A stretch of DNA of 64,000 nt from Chelonoidis abingdonii (taxonomy: Eukaryota; Chordata; Testudines; Testudinidae): assembly GCF_003597395.2 (NCBI RefSeq), contig NC_133774.1, positions 43,587,949 to 43,651,948 on the forward strand. Direction: 5' to 3'. The translations under genes and the position numbers were made by a program. Below are positions 1-12,400 of this stretch, piece after piece (position 1 is the first letter of the stretch; each line of letters begins with the position of its first letter). The notes beneath the pieces are model-generated. The model was not told where the DNA came from. It searched no databases and saw only the letters and a program-made list of their open reading frames with translations.

Positions 1-613
1 GAGCCCAACAGCTAGACTAGAGCCAATCAACAATTTTAAGCATCATTTTCGTTCTCAGTGACCCAGAATTAGTAAAGTTTGACTACATTTATTTCAGAAG
101 CATTTTGGCTGTAGAGCAGTGTAATTTCATTGGTAGCAGTCTACAAAAAACATAAGCTTGGGACATGTCATATCAGTCTGACCTAGTGAGGTAGTAGGTG
201 CTAAACATACTCAACTCTTACTAAACTAAATTAAATTGATATAGATTAACTCTCCAACAGGTTTCACTGTCTAGTTCTGATCTGAATGGCTGTCCTTTTT
301 AGCTTCACTGCCAAAAAACTCTGTTTTGGGAAGTTCTCAACTCTTCCCTAATGATGATAAAGAGTGTTGAAGGAGCCCAGCACTTCACAGGAATAAGGCA
401 TTATGACAGTGAAGCTAAATAACATGGTTATTCAGATCTGAATTACACATTAAAATCTCCTAGAGAATTATCTGTATTTCTTTAATTAGTTCAAATCTTC
501 TCTAAGGAAATGTTTCATTTAATCATAATATAAATTTATTTACAGACAGAGATAGACATTAAGGGTGTACTGTACTCCACCACATAAAACCCTGTATAGG
601 TGGAGTGCTGAAT
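1..613. other. ERBIN upstream intron, no feature recognised
   Basis: AT-rich sequence with frequent stops in all frames. No exon, RNA gene or repeat family was recognised here. Confidence 0.6.
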
Positions 614-646
614 GGTTGAGGAGGTGAAAAGCCAACCTCCTCAACC
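614..646. repeat. Perfect 12-base inverted repeat (hairpin)
   Basis: Arms GGTTGAGGAGGT and ACCTCCTCAACC are exact complements separated by 9 bases. It lies about 45 bases before a CR1 tail. No known function. Confidence 0.7.
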
Positions 647-690
647 CCGCAAAACCAGAATCATGGTACTGCTCTGCTAAACATTTTCCT

Positions 691-785
691 GATTGGTCCT
701 GCTTTGAGCAGGAGGTTGGACTAGATGGCCTCCGGAGGTCCCTTCCAAACCTGATATTCTATGATTCTATGAATTCTGTGATTCT
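691..785 (+). mobile_element. CR1 LINE, 3' end fragment
   Basis: Shows the CR1 3' terminal text (GGTTGGACTAGATGGCC, then GGTCCCTTCCAA) and ends in ATTCTATG-like units, typical of sauropsid CR1. The copy is severely 5'-truncated. Confidence 0.9.
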
Positions 786-1049
786 CATGCTTATTCCAAC
801 CTGTTCATAAACACAGATCTGCACCCTTATCCCACTCCCAAAGTGGCCTTCTGCTCCATCTCATGTGGCAGCAGTACAGACACTTACCTTTTCCTGACGT
901 GTAGGGTATGTACTGGTAGCCTTTTATAGCCACTCAGTCAGTGGACTCCATGCTCAGCTATATTTTATTCTATATAGATTCTGTTTTTTCAACCAAAAGA
1001 AAATGGTAATCAGCCACTTAGCAAGGATTTTATCAGCTATTGAAATAGA

Positions 1050-1117
1050 CCAGGATATTACTTCACCCACCTTGTCTCTCTGATATCCTGTGACTAACAC
1101 AGCTACAACAACATTGG
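1050..1117 (+). mobile_element. Penelope-like element tail remnant
   Basis: Contains GATATTACTTCACCCACCTT, then TGTGACTAACACAGCTACAA. This is a recurrent reptilian repeat terminus whose last part resembles the terminal sequence at 25935-25965. Assignment to Penelope is by that similarity only. Confidence 0.5.
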
Positions 1118-2983
1118 ATATTGAAACAGAAGTCTTATATGATTATAAAGGAGAAATCTTTCATTGCTTGACCGAAATATCTAATTTTGATTGACCCTCC
1201 ACTTAAATACATTTTGTGTGTGCTTCTAACTTAAATAATTGTTTAAGGCAAATCCAGGATGCTTGAAACCTTTTGTGAAGTCCTAACTTTCTCCTCTGAA
1301 TAGTGGAAATTATAGGAAGTAGGTACTTTCAGTACCTATTTTGTTTAGATAAAATCAGATGGTGAAATTGGTACGGTGCAAAAGACTGTGGTCTCTTCAA
1401 TTCACTTTTTTACTTTGGATAATTATATACACTAATTCTAATTTGTATCTAAGGATTGTACTTAATATATACATATGTGTTAGAAGTGTTTTGAAACTGC
1501 TTCACTTCCTCCAAAGCCTATGAAAAAAATTAACATGTAAAACAAAGAAAACTTTCTGAGTTCTTGCCTCTATTTTTCCAAGCTTCAGTTTGAGAAGTGA
1601 GGCCCTGTCTTTGTGAATACAGTCCATAACAGTAAAATTCAGTCTGAACAATACTTGGCATCTGATAAACAAATTACAAATTTAGAGGTTGGTGTAGTAG
1701 AATAAATTGTTCATGTTCACAGTACTCTCCACATTTTCCTCAGTCGTACAAATCAGATGTCAAAATAGTATTTCTCTCAGTGTGCTAGGCTTCGGTCTTC
1801 ACTCATATTTTTTTTCTTTTTTAAAAAAATAATATTGTTTCCTTAATGTGTCTCCCCTGTGACTCTACCTCTGCTATACAGTAGATACTGGATAATAATT
1901 AGATCTCTTCCACGTCCCCCACAACTCTGTTACAATTAGGTTAAATTACTCTTTAGTGAAATTGCCCTATGTGACATTGTAGCAATTAGTATTGACTTCA
2001 TTTATTACAATCCAAATTTGAAACTTTACAGAACTAGTGTCAATTTCTACTGATCCAGTACTATGCAGCTGTCATTCTATACACAGTATTCATTAACACA
2101 GAGCCAGAGACATACAAATATGTTTTACTGTAAGGATGAATATTGGCCAGGATACTGGAGTTAGTCTCCATTGCAGTATATACAGAATTCCATTTCAATG
2201 GCTGGTGCTAAGCACTTTTGAAAATCAGTTCATTCATTTCTAAATATACAAATCTGTAGGCTGTGCCTTTAAGCAAGGCTAATATCTACATTTAGATTCT
2301 TATCTAATGCTAACACAGCAGTGCAGTATTACAGGTGTGATAGCCTTTGGGTGAGATATTATACTGTTGTGTTTGTCCCACTGGAAGTTACAGCCCATAG
2401 CTCTATTCAGAAAGAGTACAATGATAATCTTGGTGTCCAGATCATCACTTTTCAATAAAACAGGTTCTTGTGTCCAAAACTGTATATCTTGACAAATAAT
2501 GGTTACGGCATATGCCTGCAGAGCCATGATATTTCCAGCTTCTTATTGTTTTGTAGAGCACATTGGAATATTTTAAGAATGAAGAGGGCAGAATAAAGCC
2601 ACATTTATTTCTACTTTACTCCATTATGTCTTCTGTTTTCACTTTTCTCGTGAAAAGAAGACATCTGGGAAAACCATTACTTTTTCTACTGCTGTTTCTA
2701 GCCTCTGATAAGCACTCTGAAGTATATAGAAATGGAGCTGGTAAAGCAACAGCCACTGCTGCTGCTCAGGTTTGTTTCTTGTTGATAGACCTGTTACCAA
2801 GGAGTTCAGCCTCAGCCTCTGGCACATATGATCTTTGATGCTTAGAATCATTTTATAACTCAGAACTAGCTAGCTGTAGACAACCTTCCATGTCTTTTGT
2901 AAAGAAGTTAATATGGCAGTGCTGTGAACTCCATTTTTAATCTTATCTTTCCAGTGTTGTACAGTCCATATTTCAAAAAGCTG
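1118..2983. other. Intron, nothing recognised
   Basis: AT-rich sequence with only short open frames that have no conserved pattern and no splice context matching ERBIN. Confidence 0.5.
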
Positions 2984-3022
2984 GTTCAATAAAAGATATT
3001 ACCTCACCCACCTTGTCTTTTA
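2984..3022 (+). mobile_element. Second copy of the Penelope-like tail remnant
   Basis: GATATTACCTCACCCACCTT repeats the terminus seen at 1050. Only about 40 bases remain. Confidence 0.45.
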
Positions 3023-3747
3023 AAAATATCTTAATTTTCCATAAATTTTATACTTTACTAAAACTAACAATGCAGGGTTAGGATTTTGAGGCATTAAACT
3101 TTTTATTTCTGTAAAACTGAAGACATAATATTATTTTGCAAGACTCTGAGGCTGCTACAGAGCAAAATGCTGATTATTTTAGCCTCCTGCTTTTAATAGT
3201 ATTTGATTTAAAATGTTTTTCTGCATTAAAGAACTTGTGACCATGCTGAAAAAATAAAATGTCTGAAATATTCTGTTTGGGAGTGAAAGAGTGGTTGTAA
3301 TGTGACTTTGTAGGCATATCTTCTTGGAAAGTGGAACTATATATTTGTGATGTTGAGTTGTATTGATGCAGGATCTTAAACCTAAACAGATAGGAAATTA
3401 GATTTAGCCAAGTTGTTGAACTAATTTTCTGCTGACTGTGGTTTTCATACAAGGTATTAAATATTTAGATTCTTGTGTTAAAAGTTGAGCTGTAATACAT
3501 GCAGGCTGCTTAGAGTAACAGTGAGCAAAATAATTCCTGGAATATTCGGCTGAAGTAAACAGTTATTCCAGCTATGAATTTGGCTCATTCTTTAAAATGA
3601 AATAAAATTACTTTAGCTTTGTTTGTTAGTTGATCTATAAACATTTTTTGTAACCAAGCTTCAGGTTTATCTAAAATATTAAAATGGATACTAAAAAAAC
3701 TAATTTTGGTAAGACTGAATATAGTTTTTTGTTTAAAGTTCAGAACC

Positions 3748-4825
3748 CCAGATGTCGCAGGAGTATTGCACAACTCACTTTTGAGACAAGTGTCATGTTG
3801 CTTCCCTTTTTGATTTTATGCATTATGGATTTGTGTCTCATAATACATACCTTTTTTTTTTTTTGCTGCAGAGATACCATTTCCCAACAATGCAAGGAGG
3901 TTTTTTCTGTTGCCTTTTTGTGGTGAAATAACATGTAAAATATATATTTGTGTGCTATGATTTGCATAGACAACCTTACATACTTAATACAGGTGGACTG
4001 CATAGGGACATCTATAGTTAAGGTTGTCTAAGTGTTTCCATTTTAAATAACCATCTCTGTTCGATTCCTGTATACCAGTCAAGATATTTGGATATAGTTC
4101 GTGAAGGCCAGCAAATGAAGTAAAACTGGCTTTTGATCACCTCATCCTTCCCGTACATATAAGAGGTTTTGTATTTCCCAGAGTTGCAAAGTGTTTGTCT
4201 CAGAAGGTGGAACCAGTTGAGGAGATAACTTGAACAAAGGAGAAAAAGAAATAAATCTAAGGAAGGCAACAGAAGTAACAATGTCTCTGTTCTGTCAGTG
4301 ATTCATACAGCAGGAAGAAGTGGTCTGGTAGCGCTAGATGCAGATGAGATCAGAAGAATGGGAGATGGTTTCCAGTGATATTCTAGGAGATTTATAGATA
4401 CTGAAGTTAATGTGAAGTGGACTGAAGGGCCTTCAAGACTAGCAGGAGGGCAAAGAGATCATTCAGCAGATTCAAGAAGCCTTGGGCAAGCAGAACAAAT
4501 GTTCTAATGTCCATGATAGAATCTTGCAGAAGCTCTCCAGGAGGTTTAACTTTGTAGCCATAGATTGGCTAAAGATGCCATGGTACCAAGATCTTAATAG
4601 ATATGCCTGGTGAAAGACCCACCATTCTGCTTGTCACAAAGGATCTGCTCAGGCAAACACAATTTTCCTAGAAATTCTAATTCACTAGCGCAAGTGATCT
4701 AGGTATGAGGGAGCAAAACCTTTAATAAAAAGGGAGGAGGTGCTGCCAGATAAAGTTGATGTCTTCTAGAATACTCATCTGAAAACCATGTATTTTGTTG
4801 TCCTATATCAGAATAAAGAATGCCT
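3748..4825. repeat. Left copy of an exact 1,078-base direct duplication
   Basis: Matches 4926-6003 at a constant offset of 1,178, including an identical 13-T run. It contains a few short open frames that are mirrored in the other copy and look non-coding. The two copies are separated only by a 100-N gap, so this is most likely an assembly duplication. Confidence 0.95.
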
Positions 4826-4925
4826 NNNNNNNNNNNNNNNNNNNNNNNNNNNNNNNNNNNNNNNNNNNNNNNNNNNNNNNNNNNNNNNNNNNNNNNNNNN
4901 NNNNNNNNNNNNNNNNNNNNNNNNN
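4826..4925. other. Assembly gap (100 N)
   Basis: Exactly 100 N, the conventional size for a gap of unknown length, between two copies of the same sequence. Confidence 0.99.
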
Positions 4926-6003
4926 CCAGATGTCGCAGGAGTATTGCACAACTCACTTTTGAGACAAGTGTCATGTTGCTTCCCTTTTTGATTTTATGCA
5001 TTATGGATTTGTGTCTCATAATACATACCTTTTTTTTTTTTTGCTGCAGAGATACCATTTCCCAACAATGCAAGGAGGTTTTTTCTGTTGCCTTTTTGTG
5101 GTGAAATAACATGTAAAATATATATTTGTGTGCTATGATTTGCATAGACAACCTTACATACTTAATACAGGTGGACTGCATAGGGACATCTATAGTTAAG
5201 GTTGTCTAAGTGTTTCCATTTTAAATAACCATCTCTGTTCGATTCCTGTATACCAGTCAAGATATTTGGATATAGTTCGTGAAGGCCAGCAAATGAAGTA
5301 AAACTGGCTTTTGATCACCTCATCCTTCCCGTACATATAAGAGGTTTTGTATTTCCCAGAGTTGCAAAGTGTTTGTCTCAGAAGGTGGAACCAGTTGAGG
5401 AGATAACTTGAACAAAGGAGAAAAAGAAATAAATCTAAGGAAGGCAACAGAAGTAACAATGTCTCTGTTCTGTCAGTGATTCATACAGCAGGAAGAAGTG
5501 GTCTGGTAGCGCTAGATGCAGATGAGATCAGAAGAATGGGAGATGGTTTCCAGTGATATTCTAGGAGATTTATAGATACTGAAGTTAATGTGAAGTGGAC
5601 TGAAGGGCCTTCAAGACTAGCAGGAGGGCAAAGAGATCATTCAGCAGATTCAAGAAGCCTTGGGCAAGCAGAACAAATGTTCTAATGTCCATGATAGAAT
5701 CTTGCAGAAGCTCTCCAGGAGGTTTAACTTTGTAGCCATAGATTGGCTAAAGATGCCATGGTACCAAGATCTTAATAGATATGCCTGGTGAAAGACCCAC
5801 CATTCTGCTTGTCACAAAGGATCTGCTCAGGCAAACACAATTTTCCTAGAAATTCTAATTCACTAGCGCAAGTGATCTAGGTATGAGGGAGCAAAACCTT
5901 TAATAAAAAGGGAGGAGGTGCTGCCAGATAAAGTTGATGTCTTCTAGAATACTCATCTGAAAACCATGTATTTTGTTGTCCTATATCAGAATAAAGAATG
6001 CCT
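4926..6003. repeat. Right copy of the 1,078-base direct duplication
   Basis: Starts with the same CCAGATGTCGCAGGAG as 3748 and ends with AATAAAGAATGCCT, after which unique sequence continues. No difference from the left copy was found where I compared them. Confidence 0.95.
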
Positions 6004-6629
6004 GAGTCCCCTTCTGGTACAGGAGAAAAAAAATAGCTCCTTCTCAATCTCTAGTTCTGGACATCCTGCCTTTCCAGTGGTCAAAATTGCAATTAAATAC
6101 CAGATTGATGTATCTTTTACAGTATTGTAGGGTGTGATGGTTCACTTTTCTATGCACATCATTCAGATGTGACCAAAAGCGTGAGAAAGCTTTGAAGAGA
6201 AAAATGATACTGTTAATAGGCATCCTAGTTCTCCCTTAAATTTGGTTGCTAATATTCAATGAAACTTAAGTTTATTCTCCATAATCTCATAGCCTCTTCT
6301 GTTGAGCCTCTTAAGTCTATTTGCTGTGTATCATAGCCTTTAATTTTTTTGCTATTACTTCTGCTAGAGTCAGGGAACTTTAATGTTCTATTCTGTAATG
6401 TAGAAGGACTTCCAGCAGGTAATATGAAGATCTCTTGTCCTCATGATCCTGCCTGAATTTATACCTAAAGCAGTTTCTACATTTCATCTGGCCTTGCCAC
6501 TTCTGTCTTAATCCACAGAATTCCAGAGGGTATGCTACATTGCTCGGATGTCAAGATCCCATTGAATTTATCTTGTCCAAGGTTATTTATCTTGCATCAA
6601 GGCTTTACTGTGAGAAAGGTCAGGTAGTT

Positions 6630-7834
6630 TCCAAATAGAAAACTTAAAAATGGATTAATGAGCTGACTAGAAAGGAAACTTGGGAAGGGAAGTCCAAGGT
6701 GAATCCAATGGCCACTTGATCAGATAGCTGACACAGTAGACCTGGTGTATCTTGATTTTAATGACAGTCCCATGTGACATTCTCATAAGCAAACTTGGGA
6801 AATGTGGTCTAAATGAAATTACTTTAAAGGTGGGTGGACAACTGGTTGAAAGACCATACTCAAAGTAGTTAGTAATGGTTCACTGTCAGACTGGGAAGTC
6901 ATATCTAGTGGAATGCTGTGGGGGTCAGTCCTTGTTCCGATACAATTCAGGGGTCAGTCCTGGTTCTGATATGGCTCAATATTCTCATGAATGATTTGGA
7001 TAACGGAATGTAGAATATGCTTATAAAATCTGGGAATTACCCCAAGCTTTGGGGAGGAGGAGCAATTTTGAAAGTACTTTGGACACAGGATTAGAATTCA
7101 AAATGATCTTACCAAATTGGATAATTGGTCTGAATTCAGCCAGATGAAATTCAGTAAAGACAATGTAAAGTACTTCACTTAAGAAGGAAAAATGAAATGC
7201 ACAACTACAAAATGGGGAGTAACTGACTAGGTGGTAGTACTGCTTGAAAGGCTCTGGGGGCCATAGGGTCACAAATTGAATGCGTCAACATTGTGATCCA
7301 GTTGTGAAAAAGACTAATATTCTGGTATAATAACATGTGTATTAATAGTATGCTCTACTCAGCACTGGTGAGTGCTCAAGTGGAATACTCTGTCCAATTC
7401 TGGGTGGCACACTATAGGGAAGATGTGGACAAATTGGAGAGTGCAGAGGAGATCAGTAAATGATTGAGAAAACCTGACCTATGAGGAAAGGTTAAAAAAA
7501 CTTGGCTTGAAGACATGTCCCCTCTCAGTCTTCTTTCCTCCAGACTAATTAAGTATGCTAAGGTCTGTTATAAAGCGAACTGTAATCAGTTGTTCTTCAT
7601 GTCCACTGAAAGTAGGACAAGACATAATGGGTGTAATTTGCAGCAGGAGAGGTTTAGGTTAGATATAAGGGAAAAGTTTCTAACTGTAAGGATAGTAAAA
7701 CATGGCAATAGGCTTCCAAGAGAGGTTGTAGAATCCCCACCTGAAGGTTTTTAAGAACAGGTTGGACAAACAACTGTCAGGCATGCTTTAGCTGTACTTG
7801 GTCATGCCTCAGCACAGGGGGCTGGACTTGATGA
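6630..7834 (+). mobile_element. CR1 LINE fragment, left part (split by a DIRS insertion)
   Basis: Decayed end of a CR1 reverse transcriptase region followed by the CR1 3' UTR. Recognisable pieces are TTCTCATGAATGATTTGGAT, then GGAGAGGTTTAGGTTAGATA and GGAGGCTGGACTTGATGA-type text near 7815-7834. Stops and indels make it non-coding. The last 40 bases of the element resume at 8892. Confidence 0.85.
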
Positions 7835-8891
7835 TTCTTCTTCGAGTGCTTGCTCATATTCATTCCAAGTAGGTGTGCGCGTGCCACGTGCACGTTCGTC
7901 GGAAGAATTTTCCCCTAGCAACACCCGAACCAAGAAAGACCGCGCGGTCGCAGGGGCCCTGTGGGCCTTTGCGGCCGTATAACGATGCCTGCCGACCGCG
8001 CTCTCAATCCGTTCTAGCCGTGTCGGTCGTTGGAAGTGGAGTGCGGTTAGCTGACTCCACATCCTAGCTTTCACCAGTTCTACTAGTGTCTTAGTTAGTT
8101 TAGTTGTTGGTAGTTGGTAATAGTTAATAGTTCGAAGTATCTGTTCTTAAACAGTAGTTGTATATAGTTAGTGGGCTGAGGTATTCCCTGCCGTCGGACC
8201 GGCCTCATGCCGGCTCTCGGCTGTCAAGCATGTCGGCTGTGTCGGATGCAAGGAGACCAGATGTTGACCTCAAGTGCCTGGGAATCCCATTGACGGAGAA
8301 GGCGCATTGAGTCTTAAACTGGGACAAAAAGGAGCGGACTCCCGTTAAGAGCTCTATGGAGGCGTGATCGCAGTTGGCGCCGCACGGCAGAACCACGTTT
8401 GGCACGGGAGAGCAGTAGCAAAGCACGGCGGGACCATAAGGTCTTCGTTGAGAGCCAGCCGGCGGGCGCTCGCATTTCACCGGCCGATGAAGGCGAAGGT
8501 CGCGGGTTCGCTCCGGAAGCGCGCCGACCAGGAAAGCCGTGCCGGCCGACCCACATCTGCCGGACGGTGCTCCGTACAGTGCTCGGGAAGGCCGTCGAGT
8601 CGGTGCCTGATAGTCCGGCAGTGCCGTGGTCGAGCTCGAGCGATTGGAGGATAGCAGCAACTTCACGACGGCGGACTGATAGCGTTCACTTGAGCTTCCT
8701 GCTCAGCGGCACGCGGTGGGGCCTTCCTCTATGGGANNNNNNNNNNNNNNNNNNNNNNNNNNNNNNNNNNNNNNNNNNNNNNNNNNNNNNNNNNNNNNNN
8801 NNNNNNNNNNNNNNNNNNNNNNNNNNNNNNNNNNNNATATGAGCAACACATCTCGAAGAACAACAGTTACAAAGGTGAGTAACCGTCTTTT
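7835..8891 (+). mobile_element. DIRS-like retroelement, 5' end and 3' terminus with the interior lost in a gap
   Basis: Begins TTCTTCTTCGAGTGCTTGCT and ends in a near-inverted match (GAGCAACACATCTCGAAGAA). GC-rich 5' sequence around 7870-8240 precedes a gag-like start in which CLGIPLTEKAH-type coding text is visible near 8275-8307. The body is replaced by 100 N at 8737. It sits inside a CR1. Confidence 0.75.
8737..8836. other. Assembly gap (100 N) inside the DIRS-like element
   Basis: Exactly 100 N. The left side is near the element's 5' coding start and the right side is its 3' terminus, so the missing part may be several kilobases. Confidence 0.97.
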
Positions 8892-8930
8892 TCTTGAAGT
8901 CTCTTCCAGCCCTACATTTCTGTGATGGGT
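8892..8930 (+). mobile_element. CR1 LINE fragment, right part
   Basis: TCTTGAAGTCTCTTCCAGCC followed by CTACATTTCTGTGATG is the continuation of the CR1 3' end interrupted at 7834. Confidence 0.85.
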
Positions 8931-9427
8931 TCTTGTGGGACTAGAGACCAGAGGTATTGTTTTAACATAGCTTTATATATTCATATAGAATATACGATAT
9001 GGTCTAACATATTCCCTGTATCAGAAATTATGTTTTAATTTGTTTTCCTTAATCCTGCCCTTCCCCTCAAATGACCTTTTGTTTTGACATCTCTGGAGAA
9101 TTTATATAAACTAAGAATTGTTTGAAATGTATAAAAAATCTGTGGGTAGAGGAGAACAATTGTGCTCAAGGAAGAGCAAATAATCAGAAGAGAGACCCAG
9201 TTTAAAAAAAACTCCGAAAAGGTGAGATTACAATTGTGTGACTTTTTGTACAGACTATCTTCACAGTCTTAAGAGAAAAATATTACTGGTCTTGAAATGA
9301 TTTTTAGTAGTTGTACAGAATAACTTTCAATACAATTTCTATTTCTATCACAAAGTTTGGGTTTTGTCAGAAAATAGAAATGTTTTACCTTTTAATGGTC
9401 AATCATTCTGTTGTGTTTATATTACAG

Positions 9428-9484
9428 GTTAACTAAACTCCAGATATTGGAACTGAGAGAAAACCAGTTAAAGATGTTGCCAAA
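9428..9484 (+). CDS. ERBIN: ERBIN exon A: LRR, 57 bases
   Basis: Acceptor TTACAG and donor GTAAGT flank a segment reading [18 protein letters not shown]. The first base completes a split Arg codon and the last two start a Lys codon finished by the exon at 16520. This is the first ERBIN exon I can find in the window; the preceding LRR exon, expected to end near a NFG-R junction, was not seen in 1-9427. Confidence 0.93.
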
Positions 9485-12400
9485 GTAAGTACAGATAGAA
9501 TATTTAAGGTACATGCCTGCTTGGTTTTCAGTTTCAGTAAATTCTTAATGACTTTTCAAAAGTAGATTGAGCCTTAATTGGTCCACAATTCACCAAAACT
9601 CCATGATCAAACCCAGATGAATCAGCGCTATTGCAGAAACTCTTCCTCTTCCTCATGTTCAGTCTCTTCCTTGTCCTGGCTTTCCAAATTAGCTCTTTCT
9701 CTCTCTTCTCTAACCCAATGGACTCCTTGATCTTCTGCCTTAGATACTTGAGTTTTTATTGACTAGGTACTTTGTTAATTTCTCCCTCTTTCCCCCCAGT
9801 CACTGGGACTGCATCCCAAGAATTATGCCTTAATCCAACTCTGTGAATGTTATGATTCCAGCTGAAAATATTTTAAATTGTAATCCATCAATTTCCCTCT
9901 CCAGAAATCTTGACAAGTTTTAGTGTACCATTGCCACACTCTCTGTATGTGCATGCATAAATTTTTTTTAGTGGCACTAAGTCTTTTTGACTTTACTGTT
10001 GAAATCTTTTGTGGATATTATTCAAATTCTAATATTAAATTCAATGTATGTGGGATTAATAGACGCTTATGGTTCAGAGTGACTGAGTGAATGTGATTCA
10101 TTTGTTTATGTGCAACTTTGATCATGAATAAGTTTATTATTGATAAAATACAACACAGTACATACCTATGTTCTGTGGAATTTGTTATGGAAGATGTATT
10201 CCAAAACACTTCACTAAATCGTTTAACATAAGTAGTGTGAGTATCCCCCAGTCCCATTTCCACAGCTGTAAAATGCTTGTTAAAATTTTAATCTCAGGTT
10301 GTTTTAATAGTAAAATTAAACTATATGCTTTATTTTTTATATTGTGTATCACTTCTAGTACCTTCTTTCATCCCTTAATTTCAGGCAGTGATTGTGGGTT
10401 GCTCTCCTTATTCTAGCATAGGACAAACTAACCCAGGAAACTGACAGTGTTGTTACTTCTGTGGTCTGGCACTGTCCTGAGTAATTTAATTTTCCACCTA
10501 ATTCACATGGTGATACTACTTAACTAAGACTGTTTTCATTTGAGATATGTCCAAGTAATGGCATACAGCTGAAATACTTTCTTGGACAGAATTGATTGTG
10601 ACTTATTTTGCACATTATGTTTGCACACATTACTCTACATCAGAGGTGGCCATACTTTCTGACCCTCCAAGCCACATATGACAATCTTCAGAAATTCAAG
10701 AGCCAGAGCGTGCCTGCCAGGGCTCGTGATTTCAGCTGCACAGGACGTGCCTGCTGGGGAGGTTCATGTGTCGTGTCTTTAATAATTGGAGATATCCTAT
10801 CTCCTAGAACTGGAAGGGACCTCGAAAGGTCATTGAGTCCAGCCCCTGCCTTCACTAGCAGGACCAAGTACTGATTTTTGCCCCAGATCCCTGAGTGGTC
10901 CCATCAAAGATTGAACTCACAACCCTGGGTTTAGCAGCCCAATGCTCAAACCACTGAGCTATCCCTCCCCCGTGATTTTTGCCAGGGGTTGCTGCTCCAC
11001 TTTGTCACATGATGCAGCCAGGCCCCCTCTCTGCACAGCAGCTGTTAGAGCTGAGGCTGTGGGGACAGACAGCAGCAAAAAACAGCTAGGAGCTACAGGG
11101 AGAGATGCTGCCTCTCCTCACAGAGCTAATACCTGGGAGCTGCAGAGAGGGGCCACTGAGGGTAAGAGGGGAGGTGTGCCTGGGGTTGTGTGACTCAAGC
11201 TGTTGGGGGGGACGATTGAACCTTTAAATTGTGTTCCCCCACACACACACACTCATCAGGCACCAGTTGTCTCTGGCAGTAGCCTCTAGTCCCACCATCC
11301 TTCTGCAGGGCAGAGGGCCTGAGGCTATTCTCCCCCTCCCCTGCAGTCTAGTAGGCAGAGAATTGGGAGGGAGGGGCTTTGCGAGCTGCACTTCAACTGT
11401 AAATGAGCCACGTGGCTCACAAGCCATGGGCTGACCACCCTTGCCCTGTATGGCAAAGGGTTCACCTGTCAGCGTGACAGTGACCCAAAACAGATAGTAT
11501 TGAAAACATTATTCAGAAAGAACACTTGAAATGCGGTGATATTCGTTCATTTGATGTAAAGAATTTTCTCTACCTTTAGCTTCATGATTTTTTATTTGTA
11601 GTATATGTAAACTGACATCCCTCAAAGTGAGGGATATTTGGTATATAGTTACAGTTGAAATGCAAATATATTGGTAATTCCCAGACACAAACCTACATGC
11701 AGATGGAGTTAAGTTTAAGAGAATATATTAGTAACTTAAGCGTAGTTCTGTTATGGATAAAGATTTTGACAGGCATGTTGTAATGCTTTATGGGTGAAAT
11801 CCTGGCTCCCTCGATGTCAATGGGCATTTTGCTAGTGACTTCAGTGGGGCCAGGATTTCATTCTGTATGCACAAAAATAAATTCAATTTTAACTGTGCAG
11901 TCTTGACTAGTGCCACCATAGTCTTCCTAGCAACACAGCTGCTGCCATAACTCATCGATGTCTTCTAGGATCGATTCAGCAAGGTACTCAAAGCTATTGG
12001 TTTTATTTACATGTTTAAAGATAACATCATGCAAAAGTACCTTTCTGATTTGGGGCCCTAGAGAGGAGCACTATCTATATATGATATGGCTAAGGAGGAA
12101 ACCCAGCATAGCTGCTGAGGCCACGTCTACACTATGGGATAATATCGAATTAGCTAAAATCGGTTTTATAAAACTGATATTATAAATTTGATTTCATGCG
12201 GCCACACTAGGCACAGTAATTCGGCGTTGTGCGTCCATGCTCCGAGGCTAACGTCCATTTCTGAAGCGTTGCATTGTGGGTAGCTCTTCCGTAGCTATCC
12301 CATAGTTCCCACAGTCTCCCCCGCCCCTTGGAATTCTGGGTTGAATCATTATTGTCGCGGGTGGTTCTGGGTAAATGTCGTCAGTCATTCCTTCCTCCGG

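Noticed and set aside
3684..5459. Mirrored small open frames on both strands
   Set aside because: They appear twice only because of the 1,078-base duplication; one frame even reads through the N gap.
8205..8842. GC-rich open frames on both strands up to 153 codons
   Set aside because: Located in the DIRS-like 5' region; high GC lowers stop frequency and opposing frames overlap. Only a trace of gag-like text is credible.
10788..10971. A tRNA gene
   Set aside because: A and B boxes are those of a tRNA-derived SINE; the cloverleaf is not preserved and the unit continues into the SINE tail.
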